From Lysinibacillus boronitolerans JCM 21713 = 10a = NBRC 103108 (GTDB lineage: Bacteria > Bacillota > Bacilli > Bacillales_A > Planococcaceae): a DNA stretch of 64,000 nt. The stretch spans positions 1 to 64,000 of the forward strand of contig NZ_JPVR01000075.1 of assembly GCF_000772935.1 (NCBI RefSeq), given 5' to 3'. Position 1 is the first letter of the stretch. Every line of letters starts with the position of its first letter. Both the position numbers and the translations under genes were made by a program. Of the stretch, positions 34,738 to 43,557 are shown piece by piece. A model generated the notes under the pieces. It searched no databases. It saw nothing but the letters and a program-made list of their open reading frames with translations, and was not told the origin of the DNA.

Positions 34738-34885
34738 TACGCTAAAATAAAGGGATTTGCTAGGGAAGCATAAATTTTTTGCGTTGACTTTTAATTTTTT
34801 GAATATTAAGCTAAAAAACGTAAAAAATTATTTGCGTCTTGAAAAAACCGAAATGGAATTTGGTGCAAAAAAAGGGGATGGAAAA

Positions 34886-36334
34886 ATGAAAAAGGATATT
34901 AATGCGGGCTGGGCACTACTAACTTTTGCAATTATGATTATTACTATGTTGATTACAGTAGTTGTTTTAGAACAAAGTCCTCACGTACCTCTTCTTGTAG
35001 GCACAACTGTAGCAGCAATTGTGGCCAAAATGCATGGATATAAATGGGCAGAAATTGAAGAGATGATGTATAAAGGGATACGTCTGGCATTACCTGCCAT
35101 TGTTATTATTATTTTAGTAGGTTTGACAATTGGAGCATGGATTGGCGGCGGTGTCGTAGCAACAATGATTTTCTACGGTCTAAAGTTAATTTCTCCAGCG
35201 TGGTTCCTAGTGACAATCATGCTGTTATGTTCAATCGTGTCATTAGCTATTGGTAGTTCATGGTCTACAATGGCGACAATTGGTGTCGCAGGTATGGGAA
35301 TTGGTTTAAGTATGGGTATTCCAGCGGCTATGATTGCTGGTGCAGTTATTTCGGGTTCATACTTTGGAGATAAAATGTCACCATTATCAGATACAACGAA
35401 TCTAGCAGCGGGTTTAACAGGTACAGACCTATTTGCTCATATTAAGCATATGCTTTATACAACGATTCCAGCGTTGATTATTTCACTTGTTGTTTTTGGA
35501 TTCATGGGTAGAAAATTTGCAGAAGTTTCAATGCAATCTGAAGAAATTTTGACAACATTAAAAGTGATGGAAGAAAGCTTCGTTATTTCTCCTTTACTAT
35601 TACTAGTTCCTGTTGGCGTTATTGTATTGGTGGCTAAGAAAGTGCCAGCAATTCCAGCTTTAATAATTGGAATTGTCTCAGGTTTCTTACTTCAGATTTT
35701 TGTACAAGGTGGTTCAGCTGCAAGTGCTGTACAAGCATTACAAGCAGGCTTTGAAATCTCAACAGGTAATCACATGGTGGATGATTTATTTAACCGTGGT
35801 GGTTTAGACTCTATGATGAATACGGTTTCAATGACAATCGTTGCGATGACATTTGGTGGTATTTTAGAGTATTCAGGAATGTTAAAGGCACTAATGAATG
35901 TAATTGTGAAGTTTGCTAAATCTACAGGAAGCCTTATTGCTTCAACGATAGCAGCTTGTGTAACAACTAACGCAACATGTTCTGAGCAATATATTTCAAT
36001 TGTTGTACCTTCACGTATGTTTGCAGGTGTCTATCAACAACGTGGTTTACATTCTAAAAACCTATCTCGTGCATTAGAGGATGGGGGAACTTTAACATCT
36101 GTTTTCTTCCCTTGGAATACTTGTGGTGTGTTTATTTTAGCTACTTTAGGTGTAAGTGCAATGGAATATGCACCATATGCAATTCTTAACTTTACTGTAC
36201 CGATTATTTCTATTATTTATGGATATATTGGATTTGCTATTGTTAAATTAACACCAGAAGAAATAGCAGAAGCTGAGAAGCATAAAAAGGCACAAGAGGC
36301 TGAAAATACGGATAATTTGGTAATGGCTGACTAA
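34886..36334 (+). CDS. NhaC-family Na+/H+ antiporter-type transporter
   Basis: A 482-residue membrane protein with about 11-12 helices and NhaC-type landmarks: GSSWSTMATIGVAGMGIG, SGSYFGDKMSPLSDTTNLA, TTNATCSEQYISIVVP and a late EDGGTLTSVFFPWNTCG. The group includes Na+/H+, malate/lactate and amino-acid-linked antiporters, so in this catabolic cluster it may import or exchange the substrate. ATG 34886 follows GGGGATGG; longer frames have no site. Confidence 0.88.
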   Translation: MKKDINAGWALLTFAIMIITMLITVVVLEQSPHVPLLVGTTVAAIVAKMHGYKWAEIEEMMYKGIRLALPAIVIIILVGLTIGAWIGGGVVATMIFYGLKLISPAWFLVTIMLLCSIVSLAIGSSWSTMATIGVAGMGIGLSMGIPAAMIAGAVISGSYFGDKMSPLSDTTNLAAGLTGTDLFAHIKHMLYTTIPALIISLVVFGFMGRKFAEVSMQSEEILTTLKVMEESFVISPLLLLVPVGVIVLVAKKVPAIPALIIGIVSGFLLQIFVQGGSAASAVQALQAGFEISTGNHMVDDLFNRGGLDSMMNTVSMTIVAMTFGGILEYSGMLKALMNVIVKFAKSTGSLIASTIAACVTTNATCSEQYISIVVPSRMFAGVYQQRGLHSKNLSRALEDGGTLTSVFFPWNTCGVFILATLGVSAMEYAPYAILNFTVPIISIIYGYIGFAIVKLTPEEIAEAEKHKKAQEAENTDNLVMAD

Positions 36335-36335
36335 A

Positions 36336-36380
36336 ATAAAAATTCTCGTAGATTCATGTGTATCTACGAGAATTCTTTTA
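36336..36380. terminator. Bidirectional terminator
   Basis: AATTCTCGTAGAT (36341-36353) pairs with ATCTACGAGAATT (36362-36374); A- and T-runs flank it between convergent genes. Confidence 0.88.
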
Positions 36381-36389
36381 TGAGGTAGT

Positions 36390-37631
36390 TTAGTAAGTTG
36401 AAAAATTCAATTGATAAATTTTACGAGGACGTCCTTGCTGATGGGTCATTTCTTCACCAACAATCTTTACATAACCATTATCAACTAATTTTTTGATAAT
36501 ACGTTCGGTAGTACGTCGTGTTACTTGGAGGTATTCAGAAAGATTTTGAGATGTAAATTGAGCTGACTGTCGTTCATTACTGAAATTAATTAATTTAGAA
36601 ATATTTAATGGACTTAAACTTGTAAGCTTAGCCATATGTAAAACATAAGGATCATCCGTTTTCAGAGAAACTTTACCTTCTGTATTAGGGAAAGGTCCTA
36701 ATAAGTTTTTATGTTCATCAAGAATATAAATCTCAAAAGGTTTAGTAAATGTTAAAGCATGCTGTGCATTTTGTGTAGCTTCCAAAATGGAATAACCATA
36801 GCCGAATGCTAGCTTAAATGGTTGTTCAACTTGCTGTATGAGCTGTTCTAGGTTGTCCTTTTCTAGAGCATTTTGCAGATTGCCAGCAGTTGTGTATAGC
36901 TCAAAGGAATGTGTTGAAATTTGCTTAAAAGTTGAAAAGGTAGCTTTCGTAATTTGACTTAATACAGTTGATCCAATGGAACAATCTTTAGGGATTTCTA
37001 AAAGACCCACTACAGCCTTAAACGCTTCTGACTTCGTTAATAGTGATTTGGATTTTGTCTCTTCAAGGCATTGGATAATCGACTTGGTAGCATCTAACAT
37101 ACGCATGGATGGTATTTGAAGTGCTTGTAACTCATCAAATACACTATGAATACTTGTAATGACAAAATCAATGTTTTTTGAATTCCATAGGGCGATATGG
37201 CGTTTTAAAATATTCTCAGTTGGTTCAGTAATCGAAATATGCTGAACATATGGCTTTTGACCATGAAATTCTATTTCTGCTAAAACATTATCAACGAATG
37301 CAGGATTCATTACATCGATGGATATCCTGTCGATTGCCACTGCATGTTTGGCTACTAATGATAACAATGTTGTAGAAATGGTTGTTTCATCTTGCTTAAT
37401 ATAATTCCAAGGTATTGGTACTTCTGATAATAATGATTGAGTGTGTAAATAGGGTAACGTTCCTCCGAATAATATTGCATCACATGGTTTTATTTGCTTC
37501 ATTAAAGTAGGTGCTTCAGAGGGGTGACTGTAAAGATAAAATTCTAATTGAATATCGGTTATGTTTTGTGCGATACTAATAATACGCTTCATAAATGCTT
37601 TTGAACATATAATCGCTATTTTGGTAGACAT
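36390..37631 (-). CDS. Winged-helix regulator with GTP-cyclohydrolase-III-like middle domain
   Basis: A 413-residue protein I cannot name. Residues about 1-180 look like a periplasmic-binding/PrpR-like sensor with no signal peptide. The middle holds FGYGYSILEATQNAQHALTF, resembling the GxGxSxxEAxxNAxxAL pattern of GTP-cyclohydrolase III/GGDEF-like domains. The C-terminal 70 residues form a winged helix (QNLSEYLQVTRRTTERIIKKLV, then a GRPRKIYQL wing). It is divergent from the epimerase gene. Three direct repeats between the genes are its probable operator. ATG 37631 is chosen by spacing to AAAGGA. Confidence 0.65.
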   Translation of the reverse strand: MSTKIAIICSKAFMKRIISIAQNITDIQLEFYLYSHPSEAPTLMKQIKPCDAILFGGTLPYLHTQSLLSEVPIPWNYIKQDETTISTTLLSLVAKHAVAIDRISIDVMNPAFVDNVLAEIEFHGQKPYVQHISITEPTENILKRHIALWNSKNIDFVITSIHSVFDELQALQIPSMRMLDATKSIIQCLEETKSKSLLTKSEAFKAVVGLLEIPKDCSIGSTVLSQITKATFSTFKQISTHSFELYTTAGNLQNALEKDNLEQLIQQVEQPFKLAFGYGYSILEATQNAQHALTFTKPFEIYILDEHKNLLGPFPNTEGKVSLKTDDPYVLHMAKLTSLSPLNISKLINFSNERQSAQFTSQNLSEYLQVTRRTTERIIKKLVDNGYVKIVGEEMTHQQGRPRKIYQLNFSTY

Positions 37632-37663
37632 GGGCATCCGTCCTTTTCTATTTTTTTAAACAT

Positions 37664-37694
37664 TTAGCGACGTATTAGCGACAACTTTAACGAC
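37664..37694. promoter_or_regulatory. Three phased direct repeats, candidate operator
   Basis: TTAGCGAC at 37664-37671 and 37675-37682 and TTAACGAC at 37687-37694 repeat every 11 and 12 bases, about one helical turn. They fill the short divergent region between the regulator and epimerase genes. Confidence 0.65.
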
Positions 37695-37711
37695 AAGGGA
37701 GACTGATTACG

Positions 37712-38824
37712 ATGATAATTAAACAAGTAGAAATTTTTGCTATACATTTACCGCTAATTGATCCATTCATCATTAGTTATGCTACATATGATACAATGCC
37801 TTCCATTATTTTAAAAGTAACTACCGACACAGGTGTGGTAGGGTATGGTGAAGCAGTTCCTGATGAACATGTAACAGGTGAGTCATGGGAAAGCACATAT
37901 GCTGTGCTGAAACATCAGCTTGTCCCGGCTATTATTGGGGAAAGTCCAATGGCCTTTGAAAAGCTACACGATAAAATGAATAAAGTTGTGAAAGATGTAC
38001 CAGCAGCAAAAGCAGCTATTGATATTGCTTGCTTCGATATTGCTGGGAAAGCGCTAGGGGTACCTGTATACCAACTTCTAGGGGGGCGTTATCATGAAAA
38101 ATTCCCAATCACACATGTACTAAGTATTGGAACACCTGAAGCAATGGCAGAAGAGGCAGCTAACCGAGTAGAAATGGGCTATCGTTCTTTTAAAATGAAG
38201 GTAGGTACAGAGGTACTTCGCGATGTAGCCCGTATTAAAGCGGTACGTGAACGAGTAGGCGAAGACATTGCTATTCGAGTGGATGTAAATCAAGGATGGG
38301 GTAATGCAGCCATTACATTACAAGGTTTACGTGCTATGAAAGATTTAAATATCGATTGGTTAGAGCAACCTGTAGATAGTGAAGACATTGATGGAATGGT
38401 AGAAATTAAATCAAAGTCTGATGTGACATTAATGATTGACGAAGGACTACGAGGCGTACGCGAAATGCGTGAAATTATAGCCAAGCGTGCTGCAGATAAA
38501 GTAAATATAAAATTAATGAAATGTGGTGGCATCTACCCTGCTATGAAGCTTGCTGTAATGGCAGAAATGGCAGGTATTGAATGTCAAGTTGGTTCTATGG
38601 TAGAGTCGTCAGTTGGTTCTGCTGCAGGTTTCCATGTAGCATTCTCTAAGAAGATTATGACGAGTGTAGAACTAACGGGTCCATTAAAATTCTCAAAAGA
38701 TGTTGGGAACTTACATTATGATGTACCATTTATTTGCTTAAATGAAAAACCAGGATTAGGTGTAGATGTGGATGAAGCTGTAATCCAAGAATTATGTAAG
38801 TTTTCAACTGTTGTCACAGCCTAA
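37712..38824 (+). CDS. Enolase-superfamily enzyme, dipeptide-epimerase/MLE-like
   Basis: A 370-residue enolase-superfamily protein with the paired acid/base lysines: K161-M-K163 and Lys267/Lys270. The metal ligands are Asp191, Glu219 (in EQPV) and Asp243-Glu244. The layout matches muconate-lactonizing and L-Ala-D/L-Glu epimerases such as YkfB. The C-terminal DxD motif that binds the dipeptide amino group in YkfB reads ELTGPL here, so substrate is likely different. It is divergent from the novel regulator and is followed 11 bases later by an acetyltransferase. Confidence 0.85.
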   Translation: MIIKQVEIFAIHLPLIDPFIISYATYDTMPSIILKVTTDTGVVGYGEAVPDEHVTGESWESTYAVLKHQLVPAIIGESPMAFEKLHDKMNKVVKDVPAAKAAIDIACFDIAGKALGVPVYQLLGGRYHEKFPITHVLSIGTPEAMAEEAANRVEMGYRSFKMKVGTEVLRDVARIKAVRERVGEDIAIRVDVNQGWGNAAITLQGLRAMKDLNIDWLEQPVDSEDIDGMVEIKSKSDVTLMIDEGLRGVREMREIIAKRAADKVNIKLMKCGGIYPAMKLAVMAEMAGIECQVGSMVESSVGSAAGFHVAFSKKIMTSVELTGPLKFSKDVGNLHYDVPFICLNEKPGLGVDVDEAVIQELCKFSTVVTA

Positions 38825-38835
38825 GGAGGCGTAAT

Positions 38836-39519
38836 ATGGAAATTATTTATGATGGTATGCTTGGTGAGACACCGTTTTTTGTTATAAAATTAACGCCCCA
38901 GCATTTACAACAAGTTGAAGAGCTACAAGTTGCGGTTTATGAAGCATTAGCAGACCAAAGTATACTACAACCCTTAAGCACAGAGGAATTTGAGTATATT
39001 TTAAATGGGCATGGAATGATGATAGGTGCTTATGTAGGGGAAGAATTGATTGCCTTTCGTGCGCTGTTAAATCCACCTATGGATGAAGAACACCTTGGCT
39101 ATGATTGTGGAATTGCAGAAAACGAATTTCAACGTGTGTTATATCAGGAAATATCGAATGTTTCACCAAAATATCGAGGTTACGGATTACAGAAAACATT
39201 AGCCACTGTAGTGATGGAAAATATCGATTTAGAAAAATACGATTATATATGCTCCACTGTAAAGCCCTATAATATTCCGAGCTTAAAGGATAAATTCTCG
39301 CAAGATCTCGTTATTAAAGGATTGAAAATTAAATATGTAGATAAGCTTCGTTATATTTTTTTTAAAGACCTACGACAAGAGATATTCCCGACCTTCACTG
39401 AAAAACAAGTGATATCAATGGGAGACACGACTGCGCAACAGCAACTTTTAAAACAAGGTTTCCTTGGCACAACGATGTATGAAGAAAACAACGATTGGTT
39501 TGTTGTATACGAAAAATAA
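38836..39519 (+). CDS. GNAT-family acetyltransferase
   Basis: A 227-residue GNAT protein; SPKYRGYGLQKTLATVVMENI is the acetyl-CoA-binding motif A. The C-terminal half is long for the family and ends LGTTMYEENNDWFVVYEK. It starts 11 bases after the epimerase gene with AAGGAGG, so the two form an operon. With the M20 amidohydrolase nearby, acetylation and deacetylation of one amino-acid-like compound is possible (inference). Confidence 0.8.
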   Translation: MEIIYDGMLGETPFFVIKLTPQHLQQVEELQVAVYEALADQSILQPLSTEEFEYILNGHGMMIGAYVGEELIAFRALLNPPMDEEHLGYDCGIAENEFQRVLYQEISNVSPKYRGYGLQKTLATVVMENIDLEKYDYICSTVKPYNIPSLKDKFSQDLVIKGLKIKYVDKLRYIFFKDLRQEIFPTFTEKQVISMGDTTAQQQLLKQGFLGTTMYEENNDWFVVYEK

Positions 39520-39532
39520 AGCACAAAGCCTT

Positions 39533-39572
39533 ACCTTTCACATGAATTTGTGGGGGGTAAGGCTTTTTTATA
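39533..39572. terminator. Bidirectional terminator
   Basis: AAAGCCTTACC (39535-39545) pairs with GGTAAGGCTTT (39556-39566), followed by a T-run. Confidence 0.85.
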
Positions 39573-39580
39573 GGGCTCTA

Positions 39581-40291
39581 TTATTTCTTCATTGGACAAA
39601 AACCACAAGCCATTAAACCTGGGATATCTTTAGAAAAACAACATGACTTTCTTACAGGAACATTGACTAAATTAGTCGGGCTAAGGCCACCTGTATATTG
39701 AGCCCACCAAGATTTATTGGAGAAGCGTGCCCATGTTTTAGGGTCTTCTAAAGCCTCAATATCCTCCATGGCTTGGTCGGCTAAGCCAGGATTAGATAAT
39801 AATATATGATAATGCCATAGCAAGTAGCCAAAGAAATTTTCCCAAATGGTAAGAGGGGAGATGGATGTTACTTTACGAAGCTGTTGGACAATGACGTGGC
39901 CATCGTAAAGAATTTTCTCAATAACAGCTTGACGTTCATCTTCATCAACGTAGCGCCAATCATTTGGATTAGCGAACATGGCAACAGTAAAGCTGTTAAA
40001 TTCCTTTGCAGCATCAAAACGCAATTCAAGCGGCTTACCATCCCATACTTCATCATAAGCGGCAAGCATATAAAATTGCATCGCAAAAAACATTCCATAG
40101 CGGCGTGCAAAGTGTGAAATAGCGGCTGTTTCTGTTGCTGCATCTGTTATACCCATCATAAGGTTTAAAAAATCAGGATGGTAAAAGTCTTTATGTATAT
40201 CAGCTAAAGTAAATAAAGTCCGCTTAGGTTCAGTTGTATAAATACTGTACGAGTTTAATTGTTGAACTTGATCCATTGTTAAAGCTGGCAT
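39581..40291 (-). CDS. FhuF-like (2Fe-2S)-binding protein
   Basis: A 236-residue protein ending in a C-C-x10-C-x2-C pattern (about residues 217-232, RKSCCFSKDIPGLMACGFC), the FhuF-type 2Fe-2S site found in siderophore-iron reductases and some siderophore synthetases. The helical rest fits the FhuF/IucA accessory fold. It probably reduces ferric siderophores in the cytoplasm or is a related iron protein. No perfect Fur box lies right upstream, but a Fur-operated RNA sits 600 bases away. Confidence 0.75.
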   Translation of the reverse strand: MPALTMDQVQQLNSYSIYTTEPKRTLFTLADIHKDFYHPDFLNLMMGITDAATETAAISHFARRYGMFFAMQFYMLAAYDEVWDGKPLELRFDAAKEFNSFTVAMFANPNDWRYVDEDERQAVIEKILYDGHVIVQQLRKVTSISPLTIWENFFGYLLWHYHILLSNPGLADQAMEDIEALEDPKTWARFSNKSWWAQYTGGLSPTNLVNVPVRKSCCFSKDIPGLMACGFCPMKK

Positions 40292-40410
40292 GGTTATCCT
40301 CTTTTCCTTTGAACATCTGTTAACATCATTATAAAGTAATCATTTTTGCTTCACAAATGGAATATCATGTAGTAAAATACATTAAACATATAAGAAAGGT
40401 GGGTTTTAGA

Positions 40411-40842
40411 GTGTCGCAGCCTCAGACAATTCCAAGACCACTAGTTAGACTGAACCAGTGGACTATTCTTTTGAGTGTCATTTTATCATGGGCAACAGGA
40501 ATTACCTGGATATTAATAATTCCACTAGCTGCAAATTTACTAGGTATTTTATGTAACTATAATCCAGTACTTCGTGTAGGGAAGCTCTTTTTAACAATGC
40601 CTCGATCTGTGTATATACCAGAGGATGCTCAGCAACAAAAATTTAATTCCAGTATTGCAAGCCTTTGTTTAGCAGTGGGTTTGTTAGGTTATCTATTACA
40701 TTGGCAGGTTGTTGGTCATATCTTTACTAGCATGGTTGCTATCGCATCGTCCATCGCAATAGCAGGCTTTTGTATAGGCTGTTTTCTGCATTTTCAGTTG
40801 AAGCAATGGCAGTACCGACGCTCATTAAAAAAATCTTTTTAA
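40411..40842 (+). CDS. DUF4395 family membrane protein
   Basis: A 143-residue protein with four hydrophobic helices and a cytoplasmic start (SQPQTIPRPLVRLNQW) that matches DUF4395. The GTG at 40411 has AAAGGTGGG 7 bases upstream; a longer frame lacks a site. DUF4395 proteins often accompany thioredoxin/rhodanese genes, none of which is here. Function unknown. Confidence 0.75.
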   Translation: MSQPQTIPRPLVRLNQWTILLSVILSWATGITWILIIPLAANLLGILCNYNPVLRVGKLFLTMPRSVYIPEDAQQQKFNSSIASLCLAVGLLGYLLHWQVVGHIFTSMVAIASSIAIAGFCIGCFLHFQLKQWQYRRSLKKSF

Positions 40843-40881
40843 AATAGTAAAAAAATTATAAGATTATGATTGACATTTTAA

Positions 40882-40909
40882 TTGATAATGATTATCATTA
40901 TCGTATAAA
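40882..40909 (+). promoter_or_regulatory. Promoter overlapped by a perfect Fur box (no gene downstream)
   Basis: -35 TTGATA (40882-40887) and -10 TATAAA (40904-40909) with a 16-base spacer; the 19-base Fur dyad GATAATGATTATCATTATC (40884-40902) fills it. The element is identical over 27 bases to the promoter at 12281. It drives no protein gene; the next plus-strand feature is a terminator. Confidence 0.85.
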
Positions 40910-40915
40910 GATTAT

Positions 40916-41075
40916 TCCTCCTCTACAATACAGTGTAGAGAGGATGAACTTTAGCTACTTTTCTCCAGAAGTTTGCTAGTTCATGATTACGCTCCTAAAA
41001 CCCCCCTCATTTTTTAGGAACGTGAAAATCTCAGACGACTTATTCTAAATTTAGAATAGAGTCGTCTTTTTTTTT
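40916..41075 (+). ncRNA. Candidate Fur-regulated small RNA
   Basis: The Fur promoter feeds a transcript of about 155-160 bases that ends at a perfect rho-independent terminator. Hairpin 1 is 40916-40944. Hairpin 2 starts ATGAACT (40944-40950) and closes AGTTCAT (40978-40984). Hairpin 3 (40989-41023) has an 8-bp stem TCCTAAAA/TTTTAGGA presenting a CCCCCCTCATT loop. Short frames inside have no usable ribosome site. The C-rich exposed loop and Fur control match the logic of B. subtilis FsrA, an iron-sparing RNA. No sequence family was checked. Confidence 0.7.
41033..41075 (+). terminator. Terminator of the Fur-regulated RNA
   Basis: AGACGACT (41033-41040) pairs with AGTCGTCT (41060-41067); the enclosed TATTCTAAATTTAGAATA is fully self-complementary. 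Eight T follow on the plus strand only, so it does not serve the minus-strand exporter gene. Confidence 0.9.
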
Positions 41076-41104
41076 GCCAAAGAAACAGCCCATAAAATGG
41101 ACTG

Positions 41105-42067
41105 CTAGGAAGTTGTGTTTTGTTGCACAGCATTCTTTTTCCCAATAATCATTGTATAGTAGCTATGTAATAGCATACCAACAATGATGACACCGAGACC
41201 TGCAAGTGCAATAGGGCTAGGAAAGGCAATTCCTAATAGTAATACTTCACCCATAATAACAAAAAGAATTTCTGTTGACTGAGTTGCTTCCACAGCAGCT
41301 AGCTTGCCTTGATGGTCTCTTACGCGATCCGTTGCTATGAAAAATAAAACAGTTGCTATAACGCCTGAGCTAATTCCGACAAGCAATGATTGGAACATTT
41401 GACTTGCTGAGGGAAGTCCTACTGTAAGAAGGGCATATATAGCCATGATAATCCATGCTGGCAGCGAAGCAATTGTCATACCTAACACTCGCTGAAAAGT
41501 ATCAATTCGCCCCCCACAAACTTCCATCATTTTGCGATTGCCTAGAGGGTAAGCAAACGCTGCAACAATGACAGGTAAAATACCAAGCATTAAACTTCTA
41601 AACGATACTGATTGTGCATGAGGTATTTGTATAAGCAAAATACCTACTAAAATGACACATGAAATAAGCAAAGATATAAAAGGTATTTTTTGTCGCACTG
41701 TTTTACCAGCAATGACCGAAACAAAAAGAGGAGCTAATAATACACCAGCAACGATTGTAAACTGCCATGTACCAGAAACCAACCAACCTGGACCAAAAGC
41801 AGCAGCATATGTTAAGGGCGCATAAAATAAGACAAAACCAACAAAGCTCCAAAGTAGCCATGCTATAGGCTGTGCTTTTATTTCACCAGAAAGCTGAGAA
41901 AAGCCTTTACGATAAAAGACAATGATGAGCAAGAAGGGGAGCATAAAAAAATATCGTAATGATGCACTCCATAGCCAACTACCACCTTGCATTTCCATTG
42001 CATGATTTAGAATAAATGTCACGGCAAAGAAAAGGGAAGCTAAAATACCTAATGCAATTTCTTTCAT
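41105..42067 (-). CDS. DMT-superfamily efflux protein (multidrug resistance EmrE-like family)
   Basis: A 320-residue protein with about ten helices and two EamA/EmrE-like halves; LYAPLTYAAAFGPGWLVSGTWQ and a second half with ATQSTEILFVIMGEVLLLG. Members export drugs or metabolites. GAGGTG lies 6 bases before ATG 42067; an upstream ATG overlaps that site. The substrate is unknown. The plus-strand terminator of the small RNA ends just before this gene's stop. Confidence 0.85.
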   Translation of the reverse strand: MKEIALGILASLFFAVTFILNHAMEMQGGSWLWSASLRYFFMLPFLLIIVFYRKGFSQLSGEIKAQPIAWLLWSFVGFVLFYAPLTYAAAFGPGWLVSGTWQFTIVAGVLLAPLFVSVIAGKTVRQKIPFISLLISCVILVGILLIQIPHAQSVSFRSLMLGILPVIVAAFAYPLGNRKMMEVCGGRIDTFQRVLGMTIASLPAWIIMAIYALLTVGLPSASQMFQSLLVGISSGVIATVLFFIATDRVRDHQGKLAAVEATQSTEILFVIMGEVLLLGIAFPSPIALAGLGVIIVGMLLHSYYTMIIGKKNAVQQNTTS

Positions 42068-42137
42068 AAACATCACCTCAATCTGAGTTTATTGCCTCAA
42101 GCCCTTTATGTAATTTGAAAATTCAGTAATTAAGGCT

Positions 42138-42176
42138 GAAAAAATTACGAAGAGAGGAAAAACCTCTCTTCGTAGC
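42138..42176 (-). terminator. Terminator of pepT
   Basis: TACGAAGAGAGG pairs with CCTCTCTTCGTA (12 bp); the minus strand continues with a T-run. Confidence 0.85.
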
Positions 42177-42237
42177 TATAAAAATTTTTCATGATTCCTT
42201 AGGTAAATGCGTATAGAAATAAGCTCACTCAAAACTA

Positions 42238-43467
42238 TTATTTTGCTTGCTGTTCAAAAAGCTGAACGATTTCTATGATAACCTGAGTTGCTTTTTCCAT
42301 TGTTTCAGCGGATACATACTCGAATTTACCATGCATGTTTTCGCCACCAGCGAAAATATTTGGTGTTGGTAGGCCCATATAGGATAATTGTGAGCCATCT
42401 GTACCACCACGAATTGGTAGGGTATTCGGTGTAATATCTAATTTTTCCATTGCAGTCCGTGCAATGTCAACAATTTCTTTTACAGGCTCAATTTTTTCAC
42501 CCATATTGTAGTATTGATCTTCAATTGTAATGCTCAGTGCATGCTCACCAAATTGTGCTTGAATTTTAGCTGCAGCATCACGCATTAATTGTTTTTTCTC
42601 TTCAAACTTTTGGCGATCATGGTCACGCACGATATAAGATAGCTCAGTATGCTCAAGAGCCCCTTTAAAGCCCATTAAATGAATGAAACCTTCATAACCT
42701 TCTGTCTTTTCAGGAACTGCGTCAGCAGGCATTTCATTTTGGAAGGCGATGGCCATTGTAATAGCATTTACCATTTTATTTTTGGCAGAACCAGGATGCA
42801 CGCTAGTGCCTTTGGTAACTACTTTTACGCCAGCGGCATTGAAGCTCTCGAATTGTAGTTCACCAAGAGGTCCACCATCCATAGTATAGGCATAGTCTGC
42901 ACCAAAGGCAGCGACATCAAATTTATGTGGCCCACGACCAATTTCTTCATCTGGAGTGAAGGCTACACGGATTTTACCATGCTTAATAGTAGGGTTTTTA
43001 ATGAGGTATTCCATTGCCGTCATAATTTCAGCAATTCCTGCCTTATCATCAGCGCCTAATAATGTAGTACCATCTGTTGTGATAAGTGTTTGACCTACAT
43101 AGTTTTTAAGCTCAGGAAAGTCAGTTGGAGACATAACTAAGTTTTCATTTAACTGAATATCGCCACCATCATAATTATCTACGCGCTGTGGCTTCACATT
43201 TGTGCCTGTATAGTCAGTAGCTGTATCAACATGGGCTAAAAAGCCGATAGTTGGTACTTCTTTATCTGTATTAGCTTCTAATGACGCAAATAAATAGCCA
43301 TTTTCATCTAATGTAATGTCTGTTAAACCAATTTCGGCAAGTTCGTCTTTTAAAACATGTAATAGGTCAAATTGTTTTTGGGTAGAAGGAGTTGTATCGC
43401 TTGTGAAGTCTGATTGTGTATCAATTTTTGCATAGCGTATTAATCGCTCAATTACTTGTTCTTTCAT
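42238..43467 (-). CDS. pepT: Peptidase T
   Basis: A 409-residue M20B tripeptidase with AHVDTATD (zinc ligand), [21 protein letters not shown] carrying the catalytic acid and ligand, [17 protein letters not shown], and [21 protein letters not shown]. It removes N-terminal residues from tripeptides in the cytoplasm. Length is normal. The gene is monocistronic with its own terminator. Confidence 0.96.
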   Translation of the reverse strand: MKEQVIERLIRYAKIDTQSDFTSDTTPSTQKQFDLLHVLKDELAEIGLTDITLDENGYLFASLEANTDKEVPTIGFLAHVDTATDYTGTNVKPQRVDNYDGGDIQLNENLVMSPTDFPELKNYVGQTLITTDGTTLLGADDKAGIAEIMTAMEYLIKNPTIKHGKIRVAFTPDEEIGRGPHKFDVAAFGADYAYTMDGGPLGELQFESFNAAGVKVVTKGTSVHPGSAKNKMVNAITMAIAFQNEMPADAVPEKTEGYEGFIHLMGFKGALEHTELSYIVRDHDRQKFEEKKQLMRDAAAKIQAQFGEHALSITIEDQYYNMGEKIEPVKEIVDIARTAMEKLDITPNTLPIRGGTDGSQLSYMGLPTPNIFAGGENMHGKFEYVSAETMEKATQVIIEIVQLFEQQAK

Positions 43468-43557
43468 AAGTATGGCCCCCTAATGTGTATATGTTAAAAT
43501 TCTTTGTGCATTTACAAAGCAGATTTCAGACGCAATTATGCCTTGGCATAATTGATA

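Noticed and set aside
40870..40909. TTGACA at 40870 as the -35 of the Fur promoter
   Set aside because: The gap to TATAAA would be 28 bases, far too long; TTGATA at 40882 gives 16.
40983..41049. A 21-codon frame inside the candidate small RNA, and an 11-codon frame at 40944
   Set aside because: The longer has no Shine-Dalgarno; the shorter has one touching its ATG with no spacing. A dual-function RNA remains possible but is not supported.
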